Origin: Salipaludibacillus aurantiacus
Lineage (GTDB): Bacteria > Bacillota > Bacilli > Bacillales > Salisediminibacteriaceae
Assembly: GCF_900111295.1 (NCBI RefSeq)
Contig: NZ_FOGT01000007.1
Coordinates: 62,001 to 126,000, forward strand
Direction: 5' to 3'
DNA length: 64,000 nt
This document shows, in pieces, positions 33,379 to 41,356 of the stretch. How positions within the stretch are numbered: the first letter of the stretch is position 1; every line of letters begins with the position of its first letter. The position numbers and the translations under genes were made by a program. Under the pieces are notes generated by a model. The model did no database searches and was not told where the DNA came from. It was given only the letters and a program-made list of their open reading frames with translations.

Positions 33379-34491
33379 TTAGTTATTGCGGTATTCCTCG
33401 AGGAAGTCTCGCATATCCTGAATCATTTCTTCACCCATCACATCTGCGACCTCGTCATACACCGGCAGAACAGCTTCCTGGAACGGCTCAAGGTCCGGGT
33501 ATGTTACAACCTCAAATTCATCCTCGGCGCGCTCCAATGCTGCTTCCTCTTCGGAGGCAATAAACTCACGCGCAGCATCACGGGCACGTTCAGAACCTTC
33601 ACGGATAATCTCCTGGAGCTCGTCATCAAGGCTGTTAAATAGATCTGCGTTCATAATGAAATACGAGTAGTAGTAAGTGTGGTTCGTCACGGCCAGGTAG
33701 TCCTGGACTTCCTGCATGTTCTGGTCGTAAATGCTTAGAAGCGGGTTAAACTGGCCATCGATGACGCCTTGGGATAAGCCGCTGTAAATCTCCGTATAGG
33801 CCATCGTCGACACAGATGAACCAAGAGCATTGAACGTCTCGATTAAACTCACGTCATTAGGGGAGCGGATCGTCATTCCTTCAAGGTCTGACGGCTCTTC
33901 TATCGGCCTCACATTATTAGTAATCTGCGCAAAGCCGAGTTCCACATCATTCAGAGTCACAAAACCCTGCTCCTCGCCTAATGCTTTCAAGTCATCTCCG
34001 ACCGGGCCGTCAAGAACCGCATGGGCTTCTTCAGCTCCTTCCGTCAAAAATGGCAGGGATAACGCTGCGTATTCAGGAATGAGCCCGGCAAGTTCATTGG
34101 CTCCCGGAAGTGCCATATCCAGCGCGCCAACTTGCACCGCATCGATCATTTCCGGAGAGGTCGCATATGTTTCATTTGGAAAAAATTCAATGTCCACTCT
34201 GCCATCAGAAGCTTCCACCACATACTCGGCGAATGCTTTTGCCGCTTCCCCTTTTGAGTCATCGTCCAGCCCGGAGTTCCAGCCCATCTGCCACTCGTAT
34301 TCGGCTTCCACTGCTTCATTATTTGCATTTTCCTCAGTTTCCTCTGCCTCGGCGTTTCCGTTGTTATCAGCTTCTGCTTCCACGCCGTCGTTTTCGTCGT
34401 TACCGCTGTTCCCGCTCTCTACTCCGCAACCGGCCAGAAACAGGACAGCTGCTAAAAATCCCGATGCTTTAAAGACATATTTTTTCATCAT
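33379..34491 (-). CDS. TRAP transporter solute-binding lipoprotein (DctP family)
   Basis: A 370-residue DctP receptor. The lipobox LAGC gives a lipidated Cys near residue 22, then a long Glu/Asn/Ala linker. The family's conserved Arg lies in GMTIRSPND and is followed by the LGSSVSTMAYTEIYSGLSQG segment that closes over the ligand carboxylate. The start is ATG 34491, 7 bases after GAGGAG. It is encoded 27 bp after the M20 hydrolase, whose substrate it probably captures. Confidence 0.92.
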   Translation of the reverse strand: MMKKYVFKASGFLAAVLFLAGCGVESGNSGNDENDGVEAEADNNGNAEAEETEENANNEAVEAEYEWQMGWNSGLDDDSKGEAAKAFAEYVVEASDGRVDIEFFPNETYATSPEMIDAVQVGALDMALPGANELAGLIPEYAALSLPFLTEGAEEAHAVLDGPVGDDLKALGEEQGFVTLNDVELGFAQITNNVRPIEEPSDLEGMTIRSPNDVSLIETFNALGSSVSTMAYTEIYSGLSQGVIDGQFNPLLSIYDQNMQEVQDYLAVTNHTYYYSYFIMNADLFNSLDDELQEIIREGSERARDAAREFIASEEEAALERAEDEFEVVTYPDLEPFQEAVLPVYDEVADVMGEEMIQDMRDFLEEYRNN

Positions 34492-34518
34492 TCCTTCACT
34501 CCTCAAATGTATTGGTGG

Positions 34519-35802
34519 TTATGATGGTGAACATAAATCTTCTAAAAGTTTCTTCAGGACATGAACAGTCTGGACACAGTCATTAAGAGAAGACCATTCA
34601 GCAGGATTATGGCTAATTCCGTCCTTGCTTCTCGTAAACAGCATCGCGATCTCTGTTTTTTCGCCTATTACCATGGCATCATGGCCGGCTCCGCTCGGAA
34701 GAAAGTAAGGTTCTGTGTGTAAAGTATCTTTCATTGCCCTGGCTGCTTTTTGTTGCATCGTGTCATTAACCTTAACTGGCGGCGTGGACATAATTTCTTT
34801 TACCTCAACTTCGAGGTGCCGCTCAGAAGCAATCTGTTTCGCCTTGGAAAAAACCTCTTCCCGCAGCTGATCTCTCGTGTCCTCATGAATGTCACGAATA
34901 TCTACGGTTAACTGGACTTCACCCGGTATCACATTAATGCCGTTCGGCTTAACGTGCAGTTTGCCAACTGTCGCTACTGCTGACGGGCTGATTTTGGGCG
35001 GAAGTTTTTCTACCTCTGCTATAAAGCGGCCTGTTGCAATTAAAGCGTCCTGCCGGTCGTCCATCGGCGTGTTTCCGGCGTGTCCGGCTGCCCCTTTAAA
35101 GCGGATATCCACCCACGATGGACCGGCAATTCCCTGAACGACACCGACTGGGAGATTTTCTTTTTCAAGCCGCTTCCCCTGCTCAATGTGTACTTCAACG
35201 AAAGCTTCAATTGAACTGAAATCCCGTTTAGCTTCCTTTATAGTAGCGAAGCTGAGTCCGTTTTCAGCAAGGATGTCTTCAAATGAACGGCCGTCCGAAT
35301 CGGTAAGCGTCTTTTTTTTCGATTCGTTAAACGCACCGGTCATCGCCTGGCTCCCGGTAAGGCCGCTTTCAAAACGGGCGCCTTCTTCATCGGTGAACAC
35401 CACGACTTCATATGATTTCTCAGGTTTGTAGCCGGTGTCCTTCCATGCCTGGGCGACCTCAAGAGCAGACAGAACGCCAAGTGGCCCGTCAAAATGCCCG
35501 CCGTTCGGCACACTGTCCACATGGGAGCCCGACATAATGACGGCAGAGGAAGAGGTCCCTTCCAGACGCCCAATCACATTTCCTGCCCCATCCTGAGAGA
35601 CTTTCAGCCCGGCTTCTTCCATCCATTTTTTCACAAGGTCTTTAGCCTGCTGTTCTTCTTTCGAGAAAGAGATACGGTAACTTCCCCCCTCGTCGGTACA
35701 GCCAATTTGAGACAGCTCATGCAGCCGGTTAGCCAGCCGGCTGCCGTCTACCCCTGAATGGGATAATTCTGACTGGTATGTTTCTGTAAGTTTTTCGTAC
35801 AT
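34519..35802 (-). CDS. M20-family Zn hydrolase (N-carbamoyl-L-amino-acid hydrolase/allantoate amidohydrolase type)
   Basis: A 427-residue cytoplasmic amidohydrolase. The dinuclear metal site is seen in GSHVDSVPNGGHFDG and FTDEEGARF, the lid domain in GHAGNTPMDDRQDA, and the C-terminal ligand in GAGHDAM. HyuC, AllC and UAH-type enzymes share these and cleave N-carbamoyl or ureido groups from amino acids or allantoate. As first gene of an operon with DctPQM and next to a PucR-type regulator, it probably degrades the imported compound. GGGGG precedes the ATG by 5 bases. Confidence 0.9.
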   Translation of the reverse strand: MYEKLTETYQSELSHSGVDGSRLANRLHELSQIGCTDEGGSYRISFSKEEQQAKDLVKKWMEEAGLKVSQDGAGNVIGRLEGTSSSAVIMSGSHVDSVPNGGHFDGPLGVLSALEVAQAWKDTGYKPEKSYEVVVFTDEEGARFESGLTGSQAMTGAFNESKKKTLTDSDGRSFEDILAENGLSFATIKEAKRDFSSIEAFVEVHIEQGKRLEKENLPVGVVQGIAGPSWVDIRFKGAAGHAGNTPMDDRQDALIATGRFIAEVEKLPPKISPSAVATVGKLHVKPNGINVIPGEVQLTVDIRDIHEDTRDQLREEVFSKAKQIASERHLEVEVKEIMSTPPVKVNDTMQQKAARAMKDTLHTEPYFLPSGAGHDAMVIGEKTEIAMLFTRSKDGISHNPAEWSSLNDCVQTVHVLKKLLEDLCSPS

Positions 35803-35820
35803 AGGTGCCCCCTGTGACTT

Positions 35821-35861
35821 GTAATGAAATTGTTTGTAATGAAATTGTAATCAAAATTATA
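35821..35861 (-). promoter_or_regulatory. direct repeats and -10 element upstream of the hydrolase/TRAP operon
   Basis: GTAATGAAATTG occurs at 35821-35832 and 35836-35847, with a related GTAATCAAAATT at 35847-35858. On the minus strand TATAAT lies at 35856-35861, but no good -35 is seen, as expected for activator dependence. The spacer also holds TTTGTGTCGGT/TTTTGTCGGTT direct repeats at about 35905-35925. Confidence 0.4.
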
Positions 35862-35929
35862 TGATAATTTAGCAAATTCAGATATGTCGTGAGAGCACAA
35901 ACATTTGTGTCGGTTTTTGTCGGTTACAG

Positions 35930-35959
35930 ACAAAAAACCCGCCGAAACGTCCAGCGGGT
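35930..35959 (-). terminator. rho-independent terminator of the GAF-PucR regulator
   Basis: On the minus strand ACCCGC pairs with GCGGGT around an 11-base loop, followed by TTTTTTG. It is about 60 bases beyond the regulator stop. Confidence 0.8.
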
Positions 35960-36019
35960 AAGAAACAGGGATATGAAAGAGAGGGAGCTGAATGAGGATG
36001 GCAATTAATGGGAGGAGCC

Positions 36020-37798
36020 TCAGTCTTTATTTAAATAATGATAAATATAAATACCGAGCTGAAGTTCAAAAGCTCTGGCTCCGCTTATTTGCTCCATATT
36101 AAGGAGGTCAGTCATTTGCTGAAGCCGGTATTTAATCGTGTTCACGTGTACAAACATTTTTTTCGCTGTCATAGACATATTATTATTAGATTCAAGATAC
36201 GTATGAAGCGTTTCGAGAAGCCTCGCATTGGTCTCTTTATCATAAGTAATCAGCGGGCCTACCGTATCCTTAACGTAATCCTCCAGTTCACTCCACTCCG
36301 TATTAAGAAGAAGCCGCTGGATGCCTAACTGATGGAAGCTCAGAATGTTTCCTTCCTGAGGGTGTTTCCGGATATATTCAATACATTTTTTTGCATCACG
36401 ATGGCTCGTTCGCACCTCCTGCACAGAAGAAACGGGGCGCCCTATGCCAATGGCTATGTTAAGATCAAGACCTTTTAAGGAGTGTTCTATCATTCCTTCA
36501 TACATCTTTTTTATATCCTTGTATAATGTGTCTTCCGATATATTATTAGGGACTGTCATCATAAACGTAGTGTCCAGATTTCTATCCAGTACAAATGTTT
36601 TATAATGGTAGTTTGAGACTCCACGGTAAACAAGGCGAAGAAGCCTGTTTTTTTCTGCCGTTAAATGTTTCACAGAAAGCATAGGATTAACAATAGACAG
36701 CTGGGCTATCACATAGCTCACATCCGACGAATTAAACTCCGGAAGTTTAACAATCTGATTAACCGCTAGCTCATTCCATTCACTGAAAAGCAGCTGATCG
36801 AGCAAATAACCGGAATGTTTCAAGTCATTAAGAGCTGTCCGTTCCTGCCTAGCCATTTCCAGGGCAAAAATAATGCTCGTCTGTTCAACCGCGAAACGAT
36901 CGAGCGGGTCGAGGTCTGCCCCGTCATGGACAAGAATAGCTAAATAGCCGATAGTATAAGTATCTGATTTAACAGGAAAAAATACAGCCTCAATATCCGT
37001 GTGATCCAAAGGTATCCGAACAGTAGAGGTCGTTTGCCCGTCCACTTTTTCATGGGCAGCGTCCCCCAGATAACGTCTCATCTCTTCTGCTTCCTCAACC
37101 GTTTGAGAGGAAGATCCTTCAAGCAAATCAAAAAATTCATTAAACACAGCCACACCGTGCTGCATTAATTCACCGAGACTCTTAGTAATTTCGCTGATCC
37201 CACCCTGGGAAATGGCTACTTTTGACAGCTCTTCGTGAATTTTATTCGTACGCTCATTTCTTGAAAAAAGAGTGGCATTTTCAATGGCAATGGCTGCCTG
37301 GGCAGCAAAGGTTTCAAGGAGCTTTAAATGTCCCTCACCGAACTGGTAATGTTTATCATAAATATCTATCATGAGTACACCGATCTTCTCCCCTTTGGAG
37401 ATAAGCGGCACACATAACGCGCTGGTAGGATATTTATTGTCCCCCAGCGCTTTCATATGAAACTGTTTCGCCTCTTCGCTGATATTAGCCATCTTTTGTT
37501 TCGTTTCATTCTGCGTGTGAAAAATTTGCCCTTTCCCGGCCGAAAAGGTACTTCCGCTCATCCCTTCTCCAGGCGCAAGACGTGCATGACGCAAATACGT
37601 CATATCAAAACCGACCGCCGCTTTAGGGTACAAATAATTATGCTTTTTATCATATAAAAAAAGGATACTTGCATTCGCCCCTTCAATGACAGTCATAACT
37701 TCCTTAATCAACTGGTGAAGCACCTCATCCAAATCAAGGGTCGATGACATTACCCGCGCAGAACTGATTAAACTCATGAGCTTCTTTTCCGTATCCAA
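36020..37798 (-). CDS. GAF-domain PucR/CdaR-type transcriptional regulator
   Basis: A 592-residue regulator. An N-terminal GAF domain (about 20-175) includes GEGMSGSTFSAGKGQIF and PTSALCVPLISKGEKIGVLMI. A middle region follows and the C-terminal PucR-type HTH reads AKKMFVHVNTIKYRLQQM. The start is TTG 37798, 7 bases after AAGGGGG; the frame open from 37816 would contain the ribosome site. PucR-type proteins activate purine, ureide and sugar-acid catabolism, which fits the hydrolase/TRAP operon that follows. The signal is unknown. Confidence 0.88.
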   Translation of the reverse strand: MDTEKKLMSLISSARVMSSTLDLDEVLHQLIKEVMTVIEGANASILFLYDKKHNYLYPKAAVGFDMTYLRHARLAPGEGMSGSTFSAGKGQIFHTQNETKQKMANISEEAKQFHMKALGDNKYPTSALCVPLISKGEKIGVLMIDIYDKHYQFGEGHLKLLETFAAQAAIAIENATLFSRNERTNKIHEELSKVAISQGGISEITKSLGELMQHGVAVFNEFFDLLEGSSSQTVEEAEEMRRYLGDAAHEKVDGQTTSTVRIPLDHTDIEAVFFPVKSDTYTIGYLAILVHDGADLDPLDRFAVEQTSIIFALEMARQERTALNDLKHSGYLLDQLLFSEWNELAVNQIVKLPEFNSSDVSYVIAQLSIVNPMLSVKHLTAEKNRLLRLVYRGVSNYHYKTFVLDRNLDTTFMMTVPNNISEDTLYKDIKKMYEGMIEHSLKGLDLNIAIGIGRPVSSVQEVRTSHRDAKKCIEYIRKHPQEGNILSFHQLGIQRLLLNTEWSELEDYVKDTVGPLITYDKETNARLLETLHTYLESNNNMSMTAKKMFVHVNTIKYRLQQMTDLLNMEQISGARAFELQLGIYIYHYLNKD

Positions 37799-37924
37799 TG
37801 TTCCGCCCCCTTTCATGTTAGTGTTAAGTACTTATTATAAGGGATTCAGGGTGAAAATACAGATCAAAGGAACTATACAAATTTTACCTGCTGATTGCGG
37901 GAGAAAGACGATCAGGGGTGATGT

Positions 37925-38458
37925 TTAGTTAATCCTGTGATCCATATACTCCCGGTACTTCTCAGCTTCCTGTTCACTGAATAAGACGAACCTCACTGTG
38001 TTGACGTGTTTAAGTCCGCCCAGCTTATTCAGGACAGCGGAAACCGCCATGTCGAGCGCGTCATCAAACGGATAACCGAACACTCCTGTGGAAATGGCCG
38101 GAAAAGCGACACTTCCCAGTTCTTCCTGTTCGGCCAGGTAAAGGGCTCTTTCGTAGCAGCTTGCGAGCAGCCGGTCTTCCGGCTTGTCTTTACCGTAAAC
38201 CGGTCCGAGACAATGAATAACCGCGTCATTAGGCAAGTTAAATGCCAGAGTGAGCACCGCTTCACCCGGCTTAATTGGCGCGTATTTCTGTCCCGCTTCC
38301 GCAAGTTCAGGTCCTGCAGCCGTGTGCAGCGCCCCGGCGACACCCCCGCCTGTCACAAGCTGGGCGTTAGCCGCATTGACCACCGCTGCCATATCTTCCT
38401 GAGCCGCAATGTTTCCTTGAGTAACTTCAATCGTTTTTCCGTTCACTGTCCATTGCAT
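37925..38458 (-). CDS. macro-domain ADP-ribose hydrolase (YmdB-like)
   Basis: A 177-residue single macro domain. The family loops VVNAANAQLVTGGGVAGALH (residues about 26-45) and PAISTGVFGYP bind ADP-ribose; such proteins deacetylate O-acetyl-ADP-ribose or remove ADP-ribose from proteins or nucleic acids. AAGGAGG lies 8 bases before ATG. It is a single gene, with no neighbour that would point to a DNA- or NAD-modifying toxin. Confidence 0.92.
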   Translation of the reverse strand: MQWTVNGKTIEVTQGNIAAQEDMAAVVNAANAQLVTGGGVAGALHTAAGPELAEAGQKYAPIKPGEAVLTLAFNLPNDAVIHCLGPVYGKDKPEDRLLASCYERALYLAEQEELGSVAFPAISTGVFGYPFDDALDMAVSAVLNKLGGLKHVNTVRFVLFSEQEAEKYREYMDHRIN

Positions 38459-38586
38459 CCGTGATTCCTCCTTATTTTAATTTTTCTCGCGCAGTTTAGT
38501 TTAATAGGGCGTATTCTGTTATATAACTACAGGAGATGAATATCTGTTTTAGTAAAGCCGGCAAGTCATCTGTTAATTTATGGGTC

Positions 38587-38720
38587 GCTGTGTCCCCGCT
38601 GAATTATAATTAGTCTAAATAGCTGATTGAATGGGTGAAATAGCTGATAGAATTGAATTTTCGCTGATTGAGCAAAAATATCGCCGATAGAAGTAAAAAT
38701 TTGCTGATAGGGATATTTAT
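38587..38720. repeat. about 20-bp tandem array (GCTGATaGAA)
   Basis: GCTGAT-like cores lie at 38598, 38622, 38643, 38663, 38683 (GCCGAT) and 38703; the last four steps are 21, 20, 20 and 20 bp. The unit is roughly tAGCTGATaGAAttgaattt. The array lies between the macro-domain gene and the antitoxin RNA promoter and has no ORF of note. Confidence 0.8.
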
Positions 38721-38763
38721 TGTTCCAGGGTTCAAAGACTAAAAACCCTGGTTTTCCACTTTC

Positions 38764-38792
38764 TTGACAATCAATTTGGTTAGTTCTAAAAT
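38764..38792 (+). promoter_or_regulatory. sigma-A promoter for the antisense antitoxin RNA
   Basis: TTGACA, a 17-base spacer and TAAAAT give an 11/12 match to consensus. A second -10-like TATACT at 38835-38840 has only a weak -35. Either would start a plus-strand RNA running into the toxin gene's 3' end. Confidence 0.75.
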
Positions 38793-38798
38793 TATTGT

Positions 38799-38988
38799 AT
38801 AGTTTTCATGATTTTTAAATATCGTGAAATGAGGTATACTAATAGTAAATAATAAATAAGATAAATAAAAGAGCCAAAGTGCTGGTAACACTTTGACTCA
38901 CGCAAATGCAGGTCGCTGAAATAGCGGTCGGCGTGAAAAGCACAAGTAACCCACCTAGCCGCCAAGCACAGGATGGGTTACTTTTTTG
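38799..38988 (+). ncRNA. antisense antitoxin RNA of a type I toxin-antitoxin pair
   Basis: A plus-strand transcript from the promoter at 38764 (or from near 38847) would end at the terminator AAGTAACCCA/TGGGTTACTT (38944-38953 and 38974-38983) with a T-run at 38982-38987. It overlaps the 3' end of the toxin mRNA, including its stop codon, over 110 bases or more. This is the layout of RatA/TxpA and SR4/BsrG in Bacillus. No ORF with a ribosome site lies in it. Confidence 0.72.
38858..38895 (-). terminator. terminator of the toxin mRNA
   Basis: On the minus strand CAAAGTG pairs with CACTTTG (7-base loop) and is followed by GCTCTTTTATTTA. It ends an mRNA of about 265 bases from the toxin promoter. 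Confidence 0.7.
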
Positions 38989-39073
38989 CGATTTTATCTA
39001 TAAGCAAGACTACAAAAGTGAACATTGCTATAAAGAAAATTCCCGCATTAAAAAGTAACTGTAACAGCTCCAT
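38978..39073 (-). CDS. holin-like type I toxin peptide (31 aa)
   Basis: A 31-residue peptide: a short start (MELLQLLFNAG), one hydrophobic helix (IFFIAMFTFVVLLI) and a basic end (DKIAKK). This is the form of the TxpA/BsrG-like putative holin-like toxins that disturb the membrane when unchecked. GGGAGGTGG lies about 11 bases before ATG, a spacing usual in these genes. The stop codon lies inside the stem of the antisense RNA terminator. A good promoter (39142-39170) and a convergent RNA with its own promoter complete the system. Confidence 0.78.
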   Translation of the reverse strand: MELLQLLFNAGIFFIAMFTFVVLLIDKIAKK

Positions 39074-39141
39074 CGGCCTTTAACCACCTCCCTTCCGAGA
39101 GGCTCGACCGCCACCCTGTTCCCTGTACATTTGCTAGTGAT

Positions 39142-39170
39142 AGTATACCAGATATTGAGAAGTCTCCCAA
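39142..39170 (-). promoter_or_regulatory. sigma-A promoter of the toxin mRNA
   Basis: On the minus strand TTGGGA, a 17-base spacer and TATACT preceded by TGG (extended -10). The start should be near 39135, giving a 5' leader of about 60 bases before the toxin ATG. Confidence 0.78.
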
Positions 39171-39301
39171 TATATTCTCCATCAAATCCAGCCCTAACGT
39201 GTCTCAGGTATTTCTCCCATACTCGGCTTATATCAAGAAATAATTGTTTACGTCGAGACTTCAATTTTTAAGACGGAAGATGCTTCTCAGCCTGCCCTTT
39301 T

Positions 39302-39339
39302 TTCATAAATAAACGGCCGCCTTTATAAGGCAGCCGTTT
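39302..39339 (-). terminator. rho-independent terminator of the carboxypeptidase gene
   Basis: On the minus strand AAACGGCTGCC pairs with GGCGGCCGTTT (one mismatch) and is followed by ATTTATG. It lies 14 bases beyond the stop at 39353. Confidence 0.75.
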
Positions 39340-39352
39340 AAGCGTCTTAGAT

Positions 39353-40867
39353 TTATTCCACTTCTTCTTCCTCTTCGTACTCTCTTGGTACTGATTCTTC
39401 AGCTTCTTCTTCACTAGGAAGATCTTTACGGTATCTGTCTCTCACCGTTGGTAAATCCGTGTCGGCACGCGTGGCATCCGCTTCGTATAGACTGCCGTCT
39501 GCCGCCGCGCGGATCACACTCATCACCTGCTCCTGAGCATGCCGGGTAAGCATGCCGTTAGATGTCTGGCCAACTTCACTCTGTGTCTGGCCGCGAATCT
39601 CAATCAGCAGATTACCGGATCCGGCAAGTCCATACGCGTTTCGCGCAATTTCAGGCGCGTCCCCGCCAGGGAATTTATTTACATTGGCGTACCCATACTG
39701 TTCCATATGATCCATAACTACCACTGCCATTTGTTTTGACATTTCCAGAGCGTCATCCGGAACATGCGGGTTTGTCGGCCACAGGATTGAGCTGGTCACA
39801 GCCCTCTCATCCTCATCAACGTAGCTGAATTGATTGTGAAGATCAAGCATCAGTTTCGGCTCATATTTTTTGTAGGCATCAACAACCGCCTGAGCTTCAG
39901 GGACCGGATTTTCCGGGTAGCTGTTCTGGAAGTCCACATAAATATCTTCGCCGTCTTCGAGTGCTTCAACAAGCTGCTCGCCAAATTTCTGGAACGTGTA
40001 CATGACTGGAATGTCGCTTGAGATAGCAAAGCTTGAAAGCTCCGGCTCATCATTATAAGCTACGACACCAAGGGCTCCGGCTTCATACGCATTAGCCGCT
40101 TTATTTGTAAAGCTGTTCTGGCCGCGGGAGACGAGCGCAATATTCCCTTCAACTTTTTCTTTAACCTCATCGGTATACTCCTCACTTGTACCGAAACCGA
40201 CATCGACAAGATAGCCTTCGACACCATCGTATTCACGCGGTGTACCAGTTAAACTCCGTCCATTAATCAACCCAAACTCTTCAGAGTAAATACCCGCATG
40301 GTTATATTGGAATAATGTGGAGTCTTCCCAGTCAAACCAGTGGTAACGGTTAATATCCCACCCCGGCACAGAGCTGGTAAAGAAGCCGTGCGATGTAAAG
40401 TGGTTCGGAGCTCTCCAATCGCCATTCGTTCTAATGCCTAACTCAGCCCCGTCAGGATTCACACGCGGAAGCATGTAAACCGTAATTTGTTCACGAAGCT
40501 CTTTTGCTTCCTGACGCTCAGAAGTCAGGAAGCGTAAAATATTGATTGCAGCTTCAGCCCCGTGCGGTTCATTACCGTGCTGCTGATTCTGAATCATAAT
40601 GGATTCAGAACCATTACCCACTTTAGCCATAAAAATTTCAGTACCTGTGCCGCTATGACCGATGACATCCAATTCCATCGTCCCTTTTGAATTTGCTTCA
40701 ATCTGGTTTAAAGCTTTTTCAAGCTGCTCATTACTCATGAACCCTTCTGTGTTATGGTTAGCCTTTCCTGGCAGAAACGGTCCGCCCGGTGTACTTGAAC
40801 CGACAACCGGCAGAGCGAAAACAAGTAGTAATAATAATGTCAAAGCTGCAGTAAGTATTTTTTTCAT
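39353..40867 (-). CDS. secreted M14 zinc carboxypeptidase with inserted PA domain
   Basis: A 504-residue exported metallopeptidase of the M14 (carboxypeptidase A/gamma-D-Glu-DAP) family. A signal peptide (about 1-23) precedes HGNE (His97, Glu100), DINRYHW (about 171), the third zinc ligand in DLHNQF (His344) and the catalytic Glu in LLIEIRGQ (Glu423). Between the second and third ligands lies a protease-associated domain (about 195-310, VEGNIALVSRGQNSFTNKAA and AGALGVVAYND). The C-terminus is a very acidic tail. It is monocistronic and probably releases amino acids from peptides outside the cell. Confidence 0.88.
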   Translation of the reverse strand: MKKILTAALTLLLLLVFALPVVGSSTPGGPFLPGKANHNTEGFMSNEQLEKALNQIEANSKGTMELDVIGHSGTGTEIFMAKVGNGSESIMIQNQQHGNEPHGAEAAINILRFLTSERQEAKELREQITVYMLPRVNPDGAELGIRTNGDWRAPNHFTSHGFFTSSVPGWDINRYHWFDWEDSTLFQYNHAGIYSEEFGLINGRSLTGTPREYDGVEGYLVDVGFGTSEEYTDEVKEKVEGNIALVSRGQNSFTNKAANAYEAGALGVVAYNDEPELSSFAISSDIPVMYTFQKFGEQLVEALEDGEDIYVDFQNSYPENPVPEAQAVVDAYKKYEPKLMLDLHNQFSYVDEDERAVTSSILWPTNPHVPDDALEMSKQMAVVVMDHMEQYGYANVNKFPGGDAPEIARNAYGLAGSGNLLIEIRGQTQSEVGQTSNGMLTRHAQEQVMSVIRAAADGSLYEADATRADTDLPTVRDRYRKDLPSEEEAEESVPREYEEEEEVE

Positions 40868-41233
40868 CTAACTCCTCCTTAGTTTAAAAATTCGGTGTCC
40901 AGCCATCATTTCGTAAACTCGAAACAGGCCTGTCCACAAAAAAACGCCTTGCGTTATGATATAAACTGCTAATCTTAACCTTCTCCCCTCCTCCACTTTA
41001 AAAAGTCTTAATATTAAAAATATTATAGGAAAAATAACTCTTTAGCAATGCGAACAAAATGGCGCATCGCCTTCCATACCAGTAATAAAGTCCTTCAAAA
41101 GCAGGCTGCAACTACCCGCTTCTATTCACAGCGCTCTTTCAGGTTACTAAATGGAGGAAAATTGAAAATAAATCATTCATTTATATATTTTTACAATTAA
41201 TGTTTCCAAAGAACGCCCCCCACCATCTACAAA
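40868..41233. other. intergenic spacer, nothing recognised
   Basis: AT-rich DNA between the carboxypeptidase promoter side and the end of the aldonate operon. No ORF with a convincing ribosome site, no tandem repeat and no clear hairpin before the terminator at 41234. Confidence 0.5.
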
Positions 41234-41261
41234 CAAAAAAAGAGAGGAGATGATCCTCTCT
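41234..41261 (-). terminator. rho-independent terminator of the aldonate operon
   Basis: On the minus strand AGAGAGGA pairs perfectly with TCCTCTCT (5-base loop), followed by TTTTTTG. It is about 95 bases past the dehydrogenase stop and may end the whole 10-kb operon. Confidence 0.9.
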
Positions 41262-41356
41262 GAATTAAATAAAAAACTCACTTTAACAGGGCTATAGTAT
41301 CCTTCAGAATGCCGAATCTCTAACTTCAAATACCGTCTTCCGTATACTACCCCAGC

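Noticed and set aside
39028-39264. Minus-strand 78-aa ORF over the toxin gene
   Set aside because: It overlaps the toxin promoter, leader and N-terminus in another frame and has no ribosome site; the toxin layout explains the region better.
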